From assembly GCA_964016885.1 (NCBI GenBank), contig OZ024749.1, positions 27,733,372-27,797,371 on the forward strand: a stretch of 64,000 bases of DNA, given 5' to 3'. A program made the position numbers and the translations under genes. This document shows, piece by piece, positions 1 to 13,034 of this stretch (its first letter is position 1; each line of letters starts with the position of its first letter). The notes beneath the pieces are model-generated. The model made no database searches and was not told where the DNA came from. It worked only from the letters and a program-made list of their open reading frames with translations. The DNA is from Eledone cirrhosa (Eukaryota; Mollusca; Cephalopoda; Octopoda; Eledonidae).

Positions 1-860
1 AACAAAATACTCTCCAAACAAGCAATTCATGCAGTAAAGTTAGCAAAGAAAAATATTCTAGGAGTAAAGCAACTCATGTGAAACAAGGAAAAAACCCCTC
101 AACTCAACAAATAATCATTGTTGTAATAGGGATCAGGTTTAACTACACAATAATTAGTGATACTTATAGATAGTATGGAAATTTAACTCAATAATCAACT
201 TTACTAAGAGTCGGGTTTAACTGCAGGACAATTAATACTATTTTATAGTACGGTAATTTGACCCAATAATCAGTTTTAATAGGGATCAGGTTTATCTACA
301 GGACAATGCTATTTTATAGATAGCATGGTAATTTGACCCAATAATAATTGTCTTTATAGAGGCCAGGTTTAACTAAAAAACAATTAATGATGTTATATAG
401 ATAATGTAGTAATTTGATCAACTAATCAGCCTTCCTCAGGACGAGGTCTGATGTTATATAGATATTATGTTAATTTGACCCACTAATCAGTGTTAATAGG
501 AAACAGGTTTAACTACAAGACAATTTGTTGTTATATACATAGTGTTAATTTGAACAAAGAAACATTGTCTTCACATGGACCAGGTTTAACTACAAGACAA
601 TTTGTTATGTTATATAGTGTTAATTTGAACAAAGAAACATTGTCTTCACATGGACCAGGTTTAACTACAAGACAATTTGTTATGTTATATACATAGAGTG
701 TTAATATAACCAAAGAAACATTGTCTTCACATGGACCAGGTTTAACTACAAGACAATTGGTGATGTTTTATATATAGAGTGTTGAGATTAATATTATATA
801 ATTCTATTTCTACGTTTCCACACTTTTATATACACATTACAGTCTTACATTGACAGATAT
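1..860. repeat. Diverged intronic tandem repeat, about 73-80 bp period
   Basis: Units share caggtttaactacaagacaa and gttaatttgaacaaag. The clearest three copies are between about 540 and 780; earlier copies are more diverged. It lies downstream of exon w20 and has no coding signal. Confidence 0.8.
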
Positions 861-1232
861 ATCACAATTGACTTTATTACAGTCCTTTACCGAGATATAT
901 CATAAGTGACATTGTACTGTCATATATTGATAAAATATATCACAACTGTCTATCATTACACAGTCTTAGATGGACAAGACATATCACTAAGATATATCAC
1001 AACAGTGTCATTACAGTCTTAGATGGACAAAACATATCACTAAGATATATCACAACTGTGTCACTACAGTCTTAGATGGACAAGACATATCACTAAGATA
1101 TATCATAACTGTGTGATTACACAGTCTTAGATGGACAAGACATATCACTAAGATATATCACAACTGTGTGATTACACAGTCTTAGATGGACAAAACATAT
1201 CACTAAGATATATCACAACAGACTGTCATTAT
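860..1232. repeat. Intronic tandem repeat, 53-57 bp period
   Basis: At least five copies of a unit with gatggacaagacatatcact and agatatatcacaactgtg. Copies differ by a few bases and by a short ttacacag insertion. A separate family from the repeat just before it. Confidence 0.85.
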
Positions 1233-1640
1233 ACACATAACAGTCATGTATTCATAACACAATTGTATTTCACAGGAATAAATATACAGAAAATGTTGTT
1301 CCGACTAATATAGGGTCAACTGGTTGCTATGACAACAGGATTATTGGGTAATTAATTACAAATTAAAATTAAAAGCTACAACAACAACATAATGATGTCA
1401 AAACTAACAACTAGGAAATTAGCTAGGTAGGGTGTAGGAAGAGGGGAGATAGGGATGGAGGGAAGACAGGGGTGGAGAGAGATGGAGGGCGGAGAGAGAG
1501 GGAAGGGAGAATTATTTCATTACCGAAGGTTTCAAGAAACTAGATGATTCTTGCAAGAAAACATCCAGCTCGTTTGTCAGACAAGACAATTATTCATCGG
1601 TAATGAAATAATTATATTGTGTTATTGTTTTTTATCATCA
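1233..1640. other. Intronic stretch without genes
   Basis: AT-rich sequence followed by a purine-rich patch (about 1425-1510). No exon with usable splice sites and no family match was seen. Confidence 0.6.
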
Positions 1641-1853
1641 TCATCATCATCATCATTTAACGTCCCTGTTCCATGCTTGCATGGGTTTAGACGGGGGTTT
1701 TCCCACTTGAGGCAAGAGTGGTTGTCTTGCTCGCATAGGACTGTCTGGCGGGTTTTCTACAGCTGGATGCCCTTCCTAACACCAACCACATTTACAGTGT
1801 GGGGCTGGGAGGTTTTTACCGTGTTGCCTACACGGTCACATTACAGCGTGGAC
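1641..1853 (-). mobile_element. LINE/SINE 3' tail copy
   Basis: Read on the minus strand this ends in acatgg/ggacgttaaatgatgatgat, and it contains the block ggatgcccttcctaacacca. The same block recurs at 11606-11990 and 56172-56724. The (ATC)n run at its left end is the tail. A (TA)n tract adjoins the right end. Confidence 0.7.
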
Positions 1854-2172
1854 TTTTTATATATATATATATATGACTAGGGGACTAGGAGGACAAGAAG
1901 GGAGGATGATAGGGGATGACTAGGGGGAGAGTGATGGGAGAACTAGGGAGGTTGAAGGGGGATTAGGGGGACTACAAGGGGGTGTGTGATGGGGACTACA
2001 ACTATAATTCTACTGAGAGGGTTTGATCTAAAATATATATTTCTAATGATATAAACAGGAATGCAAGAAAGCTGTTGTAGAGGTCACAGTGGAACAGTGA
2101 AGAGGGCAACTGAGGTACATACAGGGACCATGGAGCTGTTTTTTAGGCAGGGGTTAATAAAGACCCATGTAC

Positions 2173-2244
2173 ACACACACACACACACAATACAAATATA
2201 TATATACATATGTGTATACACACACACACACACATACATATATG

Positions 2245-2279
<35 letters not shown>

Positions 2280-2335
2280 CATATATATATATATATGTGT
2301 GTGTATATATATATATATATATGTGTGTATATATA

Positions 2336-2367
<32 letters not shown>

Positions 2368-2375
2368 CGTGTGTG

Positions 2376-2434
<59 letters not shown>
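2173..2434. repeat. Compound (CA)n/(TG)n/(TA)n microsatellite
   Basis: Pure dinucleotide runs with interruptions. All six frames stay open here as Ile-Tyr or Val-Cys repeats; this is an artefact of composition, not coding. Confidence 0.97.
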
Positions 2435-2439
<5 letters not shown>

Positions 2440-2810
2440 TCCCAAAAGCAGTAAATAACTGTAACACCAGTCAATCACTATAAATAATGGCTGAAAAAAA
2501 AATTGGGCAAATTACCCTGAGGGAGATGTGGAAAGATTATGGAAGCTGTGACTCCATGGTCCCTGGCATGTAGTGTGAAATGAGTCAAGAAGGGAGTTAG
2601 TGAAAGAGGGAACACATACATAGTGTCTATCAACTTACCTTTATGGCATTTAAATGGTGAGCAGGATCATCGGTTAGTCGCCCATTTTCAGGCTGGCCAA
2701 AGCACAAAATTGGAAGTTGGGTTTACAGAAATTCTAGTGTGGACAGACACGTCTTACCAATATAACGTCTAACACTATATACATACATACATACACATAT
2801 ATATATATAT

Positions 2811-2922
2811 ACAGGGTGTCCCCTCCCCCAAAAAAATAAATACACACTTTGATAACCTGTACAGGCAATATTTATTAGAATGCTTTTTGAAGTGTGTATA
2901 CATTTTTTTGGGGACACCCTCA
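2811..2922. mobile_element. Mariner-like MITE (about 112 bp)
   Basis: Terminal inverted repeats of roughly 30 bases: cagggtgtcccc then aaaaaaataaatacacactt at the left, and aagtgtgtatacattttttt then ggggacaccct at the right. CAGGGTGTCCC is a common mariner-type terminus. The interior is too short for a transposase. It sits at the end of a (TA)n run, as expected for TA-targeting elements. Confidence 0.8.
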
Positions 2923-3292
2923 ATGTTTATATATATATATATATGTGTGTGTGTACATGTATGTGTGTACATGTATGTGTGTATGTATGGGTAAGTGCAT
3001 GTGTATATATATATATATGCATGCATATGTGCTTTATGTGTGTGTTTTGTACAGATGTGATTGTTATTCTCAAAGGTGTATGTGTGTATGTATGTATATG
3101 TGTGTATATATATATATATACATGTGTGTGTGCGTGTATGTATATGCATGTGTGTGTGTGTGCATGTTTGTGTGTGTATGTATGCATGTCTGTGTATGTG
3201 TGCATCTATCTGTGCAGATGTCTGTGTATGTGTGTTATTATATGCATGTTTGTCTGCCTGTGTGTATATGTGTATATGTGTGTGTGTGTGTG

Positions 3293-3323
<31 letters not shown>

Positions 3324-3345
3324 ATATATATATGTCTGTGTGTGT
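2923..3345. repeat. (TG)n/(TA)n/GTATG microsatellite
   Basis: Mixed TG, TA and TATG runs, degenerate in places. The long open frames here read Tyr/Cys/Val/Met repeats and are not genes. Confidence 0.95.
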
Positions 3346-3776
3346 TATGTGGACTACTATACTTAAAGGTAATGAGACCCGGGGTGGTTGCCAGTTCTGG
3401 AAAAATCTCGAAAGTTAGTTTGAACCGGTTCCAACTGGATCTCGACTGAGCGTCATCCATAGACTGATAGCAGTGGGAGAGCATAACAACATTATCAGGC
3501 AGGGGAATAGAAGGCTGGCATGCATGGTAATACTGATATCAAGTATGGAAAATAGAATTAACAGCACAGTGATTGATATTGCATATTTTACAGGTGTAAT
3601 ACATAGTAACAATAGCAATAATAACAGCAATAATGGTTCCTTATTTTGGCACAAGGCCAGCAATTTAAAGGAAAGGGGAAAAAAAAAAAAAAAAAAAAAA
3701 AATCGATTCGTAACTATTAATATATGATACAAAGCATTTTGTCGGATGCTCTATCGATTCTGCCAATCCACAGTAT
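3346..3776. other. Intronic stretch without genes
   Basis: Includes an A run at about 3679-3702 that may mark the tail of an old retroposed copy. No exon was recognised. Confidence 0.5.
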
Positions 3777-3989
3777 TGATTTAGGTGCAAGACCAACAAT
3801 TTTGGGGGAGGGGAAAACTCGATTACATCGACTCCAGTGCATTACTGGTACTTTATTTTATCGACCCCCAAAAGGATGAAAGGCAAAGCTAACCTCGGCG
3901 GGATTTGAACTCAGAATGTAAAAGGTCATAAACTATGCTGCAAAGCATGGTGTCCGACGCTCTACCGCTCTGTCAATCCACCGCCCTAA
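3777..3989 (-). mobile_element. tRNA-derived SINE, family C
   Basis: Minus-strand reading: a tRNA-like head with gtagagcgtcggacaccatg and the B-box-like gagttcaaatcccgccgagg, then the body gctttgcctttcatcc and cgataaaataaagtaccagt, and a tail with ggtcttgcacc. Other copies: 12272-12454, 15635-15842, 56998-57180 and the array at 57656-58735. Confidence 0.85.
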
Positions 3990-4479
3990 TAATAATAATA
4001 TCAATAATGTGAAGACAAAGAAGAAGGAAGAGAAGAAGAAAGATGATAAGAAGGCATGAGAATGTTGAGAGAGAAAATGAAGGAGAAAGCAGTTACATAT
4101 CTCTGTAAGATGACAAGTCACTAATAAATTAAGAGCAAATAGTATGCAAGCTTTTCATTCTCATTAAAAGAAAGTTAGGATTATTATATATGAATATAAG
4201 ATAAGTTATAATAGAAATCCTAACAGTTAATAAGGTTCAAAGTAGAATATGTTTAGGCATTATATATATTAGTGCCAAGTGTTTCCGAAGAATAGATCAA
4301 GAAAAAAAAAGCACTCTACATAATGTACAGAGCCAATATATATCATATGAATAAGATCTCAACATAAATGTATGCTACCTAAAGAAACTTCAGATATAGA
4401 ATGCCTATGTCCTATGTTGGTTGATGTTTGAAACCTTAGGTGGCATGCATTTGTGCTGAGATCATATTTGTATAATATA

Positions 4480-4680
4480 CATACATATATACACATAGGT
4501 AGGATATATACATATAGCCAGCCATACACAGGTAAGATATATAAATACAACCAGCCATACATAGGTAAAACATAAATATGATCAGCCATACATAGGTAGA
4601 ATAGATAAATATGACCACACATACATAGGTAAGACATATATATATGACCAGTCATACATAAGCAAGATATCCAGATATGT
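4480..4680. repeat. Short tandem repeat, about 35 bp period
   Basis: Five imperfect units built on agccatacataggtaagata and tatatgaccag. They begin 34 bases past the w20 donor, inside the intron. Confidence 0.75.
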
Positions 4681-4713
4681 TAAACAAGAAACCAAATAAG
4701 ATGAACTCCTTAC

Positions 4714-4806
4714 CTTTAGTTTATTACTGGTATCATTTTCTACAGTTGGGGAGAAATTATTTTCTAATTTTTGGCAATGTACAAAGAAGTTGTACAGATG
4801 TTGATC
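4714..4806 (-). CDS. DOCK-D exon w20 (most downstream exon seen)
   Basis: 93 bases, 31 codons, phase 0. Acceptor ..ctgttttcag, donor gtaaggag. It encodes [20 protein letters not shown] and [11 protein letters not shown], matching D.H...FF..CQ........E..KYLK. The next family exon (..LHAME.Q....FLP) was not found between 1 and 4713, so the intron runs out of the window. Confidence 0.94.
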
Positions 4807-5695
4807 CTGAAAACAGAAAATATGTTTCAATCATCATCATCATCATTTCCTTTATTATTTTTATTGCACATCATTACTGCTTTACCGAGCACAGCTCTGT
4901 GTGCTTTGGGTATGTGCAGTGTAGTTTTTGCTGATGTTGTTTCTATTGTATTGTTAGTACTTTTCGTAATATGTATGCAATGCCTAGTAGTGCTATCTTT
5001 TGTATGCTGTATATATTTGTAAGTCCTGGGGTTTTGGTTATGTATTTGAACTAAAACAACATTTATTTCATTTAGACACTATATCTGAATAACTGGTGAG
5101 ATGGTCAACACTAACAACTTTACAGAGTACACTGGGTGCATTTCATTGCAATAACATTAACATGTCTTTCATTAAGACACTATACCTGAATAACCAGTAA
5201 GATGGAGTACCTTTGAATGTACATCTAATGGATTAGGCTTGACCAAGTGTTGACATAAAACAATGAAGAACAACTTTACCTTAGTGTATATTGTAGACTT
5301 CAATCTCAGGTTGACTTTTAGCAGCTCTTTCTTGCCATCTACCCACTTTATTTCAGGACACATTACCTGTAATAAGAAAAATAAAGATGATTGCAGGTGT
5401 AATATTTAGTATTGTATCATATATATGTATGGAGAGAGGTGTTTCCTAAAGTGATGTAATCATAATTTATATATATATATATAAATTATGATTACATATA
5501 TATATACACATCACAGTAAGTAAGGTACTCAATACATAGTAGCCATATAAATGGCTTCCACAGGACTAGAACTGTTTCATTCGAAGGAAATCATGAGGAA
5601 AGTCAACTCATTGTGACATGGAGATTTTTATACGTTTTCTGGTGGTAGGGGAAGGTGTTGATTGGGATGGGTGGAGGTCATTGGCCAAGGGATTT

Positions 5696-5731
<36 letters not shown>

Positions 5732-8700
5732 ACATTCTTGAAAATGACTGCATCATAATGTTTTTACTGCAAATTTTCACCACAATCTGTCCACTAGTAA
5801 TGATACTATAAAGACTTTGGGTTTGTGGTCACCACACTTGGGCAGCTTCTGGCTGTGGGTGAAAACTGACACAAATAAAAGTGGTTATTTAAATTGAGGC
5901 CGAAGGAAATTGTCCATAAAATAAAGGGCTGGGTCTGCCCACAATTTTTATATTTTGAAAATTATAAAATACATGTTGGGAAGCCCTGGTGTCGACAATA
6001 CTCACCTTACCACTTGCTACCATGTCATGTGACAGATAACCAGCAGGGAGGTTGGCTGCAACAGGTAAAGGATCTGGGGTTTCTGAGACAAGCCTGCAAA
6101 GATGATGGAAGTTAAAAGTCAATTATTAAAGGACTTATAAACATTGCAATAATTCAAGGTTTTAACTACATTTGTCACTAACAGAAAAGAAAAGGTGTTA
6201 AAGGGTGGATGAACTACTCAGAGTCAATGGCCATCAATCCCCAACTATGGGTTAAATAACCTCACCAACATGCAGTTAGCCAAGCATGGTGAGTACAGCT
6301 ACACCCCTGGAGACAAATAGAAAGCAGTGGAAGTCAACCAGGGAAGGATCCCTTCAACAGGAGTGAGAAGGCCCTGGATTGGATTTGTATGAGGGTGTGC
6401 TGAAAATGGTGGTTTTATTACAGGTTTGGTACCAAAAGAGATGGAATTAATGTTAAAATAAAATAAAATAAGTATATATATAAGTATAAAAAAGTGCTCA
6501 AGCAGAAATGCTATAAAGATAGCTTATCAGATAGAGTGAAGACCCAGCCTTAAAAGATGGCTGTCTTTTAAGGGTCTTCACCCTATTTTATAAGCTATCT
6601 TTTGCTGTCTTTTAAGGGTGGTAGTATTAGCAATTGGAAAGACCAATGGAAACATTGTTACCTCGGTCCGATTTGATTTGATATATAAACATAAAAACTC
6701 AGAATTAAAAGCCAAAAATTCAGCTTCATACATTGTTTGTAAAATAAAATAAAATGTAATTAAATTTAAAAGAAAGGTATCTCACTTTCCACCTCTCAAC
6801 AGAGGCAGCCAAGCATAACCAATGGCAGTTTCAATGTTATCTTTCTTCTTTGAGGAGGCAGACGAGTTTCTGGGACTTGTCTTGGAAGACTCACAGCTGA
6901 CATGGTAGAAACGAAACAACAGGTGATGCTTGTCATGTAACTGTGTCGGTAAATTAATTTTCACCTGTCGGAAAAAAAAGAGAAATAGACAATCAATAAA
7001 CATTAACACACTGGTCAGAGTCACAGAATGATACAACATGCGAGAGGGGGAGGATGAAGGTGTGATTAGGTGTGATATCGGAGGGGCAGGGACGGGGACG
7101 GGCATGTTTTCTGTGTAATAATATCAGAAGACAGGTGAAAGTATATTTTTTAATATGTGAGGGTCGGCTGAAAAGTTCCTGAGCTGATCAAGATACTCTC
7201 ATGGAATGACCAAATGAGGTTTATTTTTTTAACATAGTCAAGATACTCTCATGGAATGACCAAATGAGGTTTATTTTTTAACATAGTCAAGATACTCTCA
7301 TGGAATGACCAAATGAGGTTTATTTTTTAACATAGTCCCTAGAAAGAAACAATTCAGTTATTAATAAGAAGAGTTGAAATTAATGCATGCAAGATTTAAC
7401 AGTCCTAGCAGCACAAAAGTTCAGTCAGCCTATGAACTTTTCAGCTTACCTTTATATATATATATATGCAGGTAGGCTTATATATATGTGTGTGTGTGTT
7501 CGACTGACAAGATCCCAGACCTCACTCACTTACCAACTCATCAAATTGGACAAAGGAAACAATGTTGCCATTGGTTTTTCCATTGCTGATAATATTTAAT
7601 GATCACAACTCCTGCAGAACGAGCAACGTGAAATAAAGTGTCTTGCTCAAGGACATAACACATCGCCCGGTCTGGAAATCGAACTCGCAACCTCATGATT
7701 GTGAATCCAATGCTCTAATCAATCAGTGAAAGCATTAGAGAGGGTAATTATGGAGGTAAAGTGAAAGTAAGAAAGGTGAGGTCAAAATGTGGAGATGAAA
7801 TAGAATGGAGTAAGGTGTGAAGGTCATGTTAGGAATAGCTAGAGAGAGAGTGAGAGAGAGAGATTAGGACTTACTTCTTCGGAAAACTCTGGGTAGTTGT
7901 TGTGGTGGAGGACAGTAGCACTGGCCACTGTGGTGAAGACAGACATTCCTGGACGTCCATATATACACTGTAATATAGAAAATATATAGTGAAAATCATG
8001 GCTGGAGTGTCAGGTGAAATGACATCTATAGTGATTATATATATTCACTAAAATAGAAAATATATAGTGAATACAGTAGAAGACATTTGCCCTAAGTGAA
8101 GCCCTTAAACCCAGTGGTTTAGACTCTGAACCAACACACTGGTTTGTCCCTTTCTTTACCATATTCTAACAAAACACACTGCCTATTTGTTTCAATTAAT
8201 TTTGAAAAGAATCAAGAATTTCGAGGGATTTAGTGAAGTACTTTCCCATTTTTAATTTGGGGGTTTGGAACATCAGAAGCAACCATCGCCAATTGATCCA
8301 GCTGGATCCCCAAGCAAGACCAACCAAGCTCATGGATGTTATTCAACCATCTTGCTCGGGGTCTACCCCAGGGTCTCCTGCTAGTTGGTTTTCACCTGTA
8401 AAATCTGTCCAACGATTCTTTCCTAGGTATTCTAACTCCATGCCCATAATATCAGAGCTGTGATCTCTCAATTCAGAGAAGTAGCAACTCTACCTGGAGT
8501 GACTCTCTGATCTTCAAGCTACATATCTGTCCAGTGATTCTTTCCTTAGACATTCTAACCACATGTCTGTAATATCAGAGCTGAAATCTATCAATTTGGA
8601 GAAGTAGCAGTTCTACCTGGAGTAACTCTCTGATTTCTGAGCTACAAATCTGTCCAATGATTCTTTCTTAAGACATTCTAATCACATGTCTGTAATATCA

Positions 8701-11700
8701 GAATTGTAATCTATCAATTTGGAGAAGTAACGACTCTACCTGGAGTGGCTCTCTGATTCGTAATCAAGAAAGGTAAACAAACAAATCTCATCCCCCCAAA
8801 GGCAAAACTTCTTACCCTCAATGGAATAGCTCCATCATCATCCGAATCCTTCAATTCTATACAACATGCTATATTTCTGGCCTGGAATAGAAAACATGGA
8901 CATGGTTTATTATGTTGTTGTTGAGAAGCCCCTGTTAAACGCTTCCCTGCCCCACACCTTGTCATATTTATGGCACAGCGGTAGTCATTGTAACAGTTTA
9001 GAAGGAGCCTATAATCTTAACACTTTTCCAACCATATTTCTAATGAAATACAGTCTATGTTAATTGATTAACCCTTTAGCATTTAAACCGCCCATATCCA
9101 GCCAGAATTCTCTCACCTCTTTGTCTTGAAACCAGCTGTAATCAGCTGCTCAAAGTGATGTTAATGTATTGTTCTTAAAATAAAGCATATCAAAATCTCG
9201 TAGATTCAATATTATGTGAGATAATTATGTAAGGTAAAACCTTTATTGTGAAAATATAATAGTAAATATAGAGTAATGTAAATAAAACATTTTGAGTGAT
9301 TTACTATAATTAATAATTACTTCATTACTAAGATAGTAACTTAACATATAGTCCCTAGAGAAAATTATGTTAGAAAATTTAGATTTAAATGGGAACACGT
9401 TAACCATTTCATGACAGTATTTTTAATGATATACACACAATCTTAATTAATTAATGCAGAATTTGGATGGGTTTTACTGGAAGTTAGAAAAAAACACAGA
9501 CAGTTTATCTAACCAAAACTCCAGGACTTACAAATATGTACAAGATACAGAAAATTACGCTACTAGATACTTGCACATACCCAATACACACAAAGCTGTG
9601 CACCGTAATGCAGTGAAAATAAGACAAATGATAATAATAATAATAAAGAAGTGACCAACCTTTGTAAAAGTCTTTTGGCAATCGTATTTAAGGCTGATTG
9701 GGTAGACAAAAAGTAAGTTTTGGTAGTTAGTAAATGGAGAGCTTAATGCTTTATCTTCTTGGAATTCTTCAATTTCAATGTGTATGTTACCAACTGGAGG
9801 TTCTGGGAATGGTTGCAGAGGGAGCAAAGAAGGACTTACACAATCTGAAATATAAACATTAAAATCCTCACCATCGTTATCAGAATTAGCATCATCGTCA
9901 CTATTTAACATCCATTTTTCCATGCTAGCATAGGTTAGATAAGTTGTCCTGACATTGTGAGACAAATCAGATCAGGTGACCAAGTCTTGCTCATACAGAA
10001 CTGTTTCTGGCTTGCTTTCTATGACTAGATACCCTTCCTACTGCCAACGACAATTACAATGTGGACTCTGGGTGCTTTTTATCATGGCATGAAAATGATT
10101 AACTGACAGGTTGGACTGGATACATTTTCATTGTGTCACCAGCATGATCACCTTACAGGGTGGACCAAGTGTCATCTCACCAATATGACATTGTTATGTG
10201 TGTTTTTTTTTCTTCATGTTGGTATGCGCTGGACAAGATATTTTGGGGCAGTTTTCTACAGTCTCATACCCGATCTTCATGCTAATTCTTGTATATTTTT
10301 CTATTTTTAACCCTTTTGTGACTGTATTTCTAATGAAATATGCTATTGCAGTTAATTAATGAAGAATTTTAAGGGATTTACTGACATGATATCTACTTAC
10401 ATTTTCACTAGAAAAAGACTTTTGGATTCTGGAATTTCAGATAAATAAAGGATTCTTAACATATATCTAGTTAAAACAGATGATGCTGATGATATATGGT
10501 GTTTTTTATTTTTTATTTAACAGTAAAAAAATAACCAAATACTTCTACTTACTTGGAACTGGACTCTCTATTGGTTCTATAAGAATCTTCAAATGTCCTG
10601 GAATTACCTGCCATTTACTCTGTTTTTCAGGTCTGTAAACAAAAACATTAAAATACAACTAAGTAATGGAACTATATATATATATATGAAAAGTAAACAG
10701 AAATAACAAACAAACATCACAGTACAATGAAAAAATATATTAGTTTAAGGAAAAGAGTCTAATGTTTTGGACACTAGTCCTTCATCGGAAGATAGAATGA
10801 GAAATAAAAGATGAAATAGAAAGATAGAGAGATGTGATCTGTCAGTCATTTTGGAGAAAAAAAAAGAATATATATATACACACACACATATACACACACA
10901 TACACAGCTATACCTCACCTTACATAGTTAATTGGTTTCAGAAGTCAAAACTTAACCCTTTAGCATTTACATTACTCTATATTTACTATTGTATTTTCAC
11001 AGTAAAGGCTTTATCTCACATAATTACCTCACATAATATCAAATCTATGAGATTTTGATATTATTTATTTTGAGAACAATACCATAATGTAGGTATGAGA
11101 GGCAGGTTAAGTCAAAATGCAACCACTAATAGTCTTTAATTATTTTATGCGTATATTTAAGTATTTATTTAAATGTCATTTTATATGTTTTTATTGTTTT
11201 TTAGTGTTTTCTTTTATAGTTCAATATTTTTGTCAGACCAACGTAAGGTTGAGTCAATTGACACATGAGGTTTATTTTTGCCATAAAGAAAAACTGCCAT
11301 AACATCGAAAATGATGAAACTTGAAACAACGTAAGCTGAGGTATACCTATATCAAGTAAATATGTTTTGAAACAGCGAGCGAGTTTGAAATTAGAAATAG
11401 AAGTTTTCGCCGTATTTTTTGACTAAAGAATTTTTTTTAGCCTGATAGTGGGGTTTAGAACCTTCGAAGAAATGGAAAAAGATACGTCAATCTCATCTTT
11501 TTCCATTTTTTAGAGGGTTCTAAATTCTACTATCAGGCTAAAAAAATTTCTTTAGTCAAAAAATACGGTGAAACCTTCTCTCTATATATATACACACACA
11601 CCGACCTTACCCAATTACACCTCTCAAAGGCAATGACACACGACCGTGACCTCTGGCGTCACGCAGTAATACAGAGTACCCGACCCACCATGGGTACAAG

Positions 11701-13002
11701 CTGAAGCATATAGACAATATGCCCCCACCACAAGGTGGTCGTGGAGGTGCCACGGCAAAAAAGCACCCAGCCCACACTGTAAAGTGGATGTGTAGGCGCC
11801 ACGAAAAAGCACCCAGCACTCACTGTAAATGAGGTTGGTGTTAGGAAGGGCATCCAGCTCTAGAAATCAAGCCAAATCAGTTCCTGTATGAGCAAGGCAT
11901 GGTCAGCCGACCAGACACTGCCCACAACAGGACAACCCGTCTAACCCATGCTAGCGTGGAAGAATGGACGTAAAACGGTGATGATGATGATGACACATAG
12001 ATAATAAACAGACATACACACACACATGGATAATAATCACATACACACAAACGCATTAATGGTACACTGTAATGGTGATGATGATGGTTAAGAAGATGGT
12101 TACCGTCTCATTTCTTGAAGTCTTTTAATAATTTCTTCTTCAGAGAGTTTGGAACTCTCCTGTCTGTAAAGTACCATTTTAGCATCACTATTTGTTTGGG
12201 AAGACACACACCTGTGGAGAGAGATAAATAAATAGATAGATATATAGTATTGAGTTGTCAATGGTTTCTGATTTAGGCACAAGGCCAACAATTTTGGGGG
12301 AGAGGAAAGTTGATCAAATCGACCCCAGTGTGTTACTGGTACTATATTTTATCGATCTCGTAAGTATGAAAGGCAAAGCTAATTTAAAATCACAAAGTAA
12401 TGGCTCGTAACTATATGTCGTAAAGCATGTTGTGCGACACTCTACCAATTACTACTGTATTGAGTCATAATAATCTCATTATCTCTATTTACTAAACATA
12501 GAGGACCCTTCAGATATGACAACCTCCCTACTGCTGGTGCCATGAAAAATAAACCCAGTATATTCTGTAAGGTGGTTGGTGATAGGAAGGGAATCCAGCA
12601 ATAGGGTCAAGAGGACTCTGTAGTTTTATGAAGGGCACATCAACCCTTCTAGTTTTGGAGAGATAACAATACACACCCAGTACACTGAAAAGTTGTTGGT
12701 GATAGGAAGGTCATCAAGCCATAGAAAAGTTGCCAAACAAAGGGTCAAGAGGACTCTTCAGTTGTGTCAGAGACATGACAACTTCCCTAGCACTGGTGTT
12801 GTGGTTGAATGCAATCTGGTGTACTGCATAAAGTATGGGAAACATATGTAAGCATGATGCAAGCCCTCTGCCTGTCTGCGAGGTCAGGAGCTGCGATTAA
12901 GTATGGGCTTGGTCTGTGACAGTGTGACAACCTGTCCAACTGTTGCTGACAGGGGAAAGCTGATGTTAAATGAGGATAATGACGATGATGATGACGTTGA
13001 CA

Positions 13003-13034
<32 letters not shown>

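Noticed and set aside
2061..2483. Long Ile-Tyr/Val-Cys frames here and at 2880-3449, 38766-39188, 40368-40800, 47080-47982 and 55370-57068
   Set aside because: They track TA/TG/CA microsatellites and are open on both strands; no splice or family support.
10757..10790. Hammerhead-like string on the minus strand (CCGATGA, ggactagtgtcc hairpin, AAAAC), with a relative at about 43368-43404 (CTAATGA, GAAA)
   Set aside because: Both copies have GAC where an NUH cleavage triplet is needed, each has core substitutions, and an extra A precedes stem II. A related repeat, but not a scorable hammerhead.
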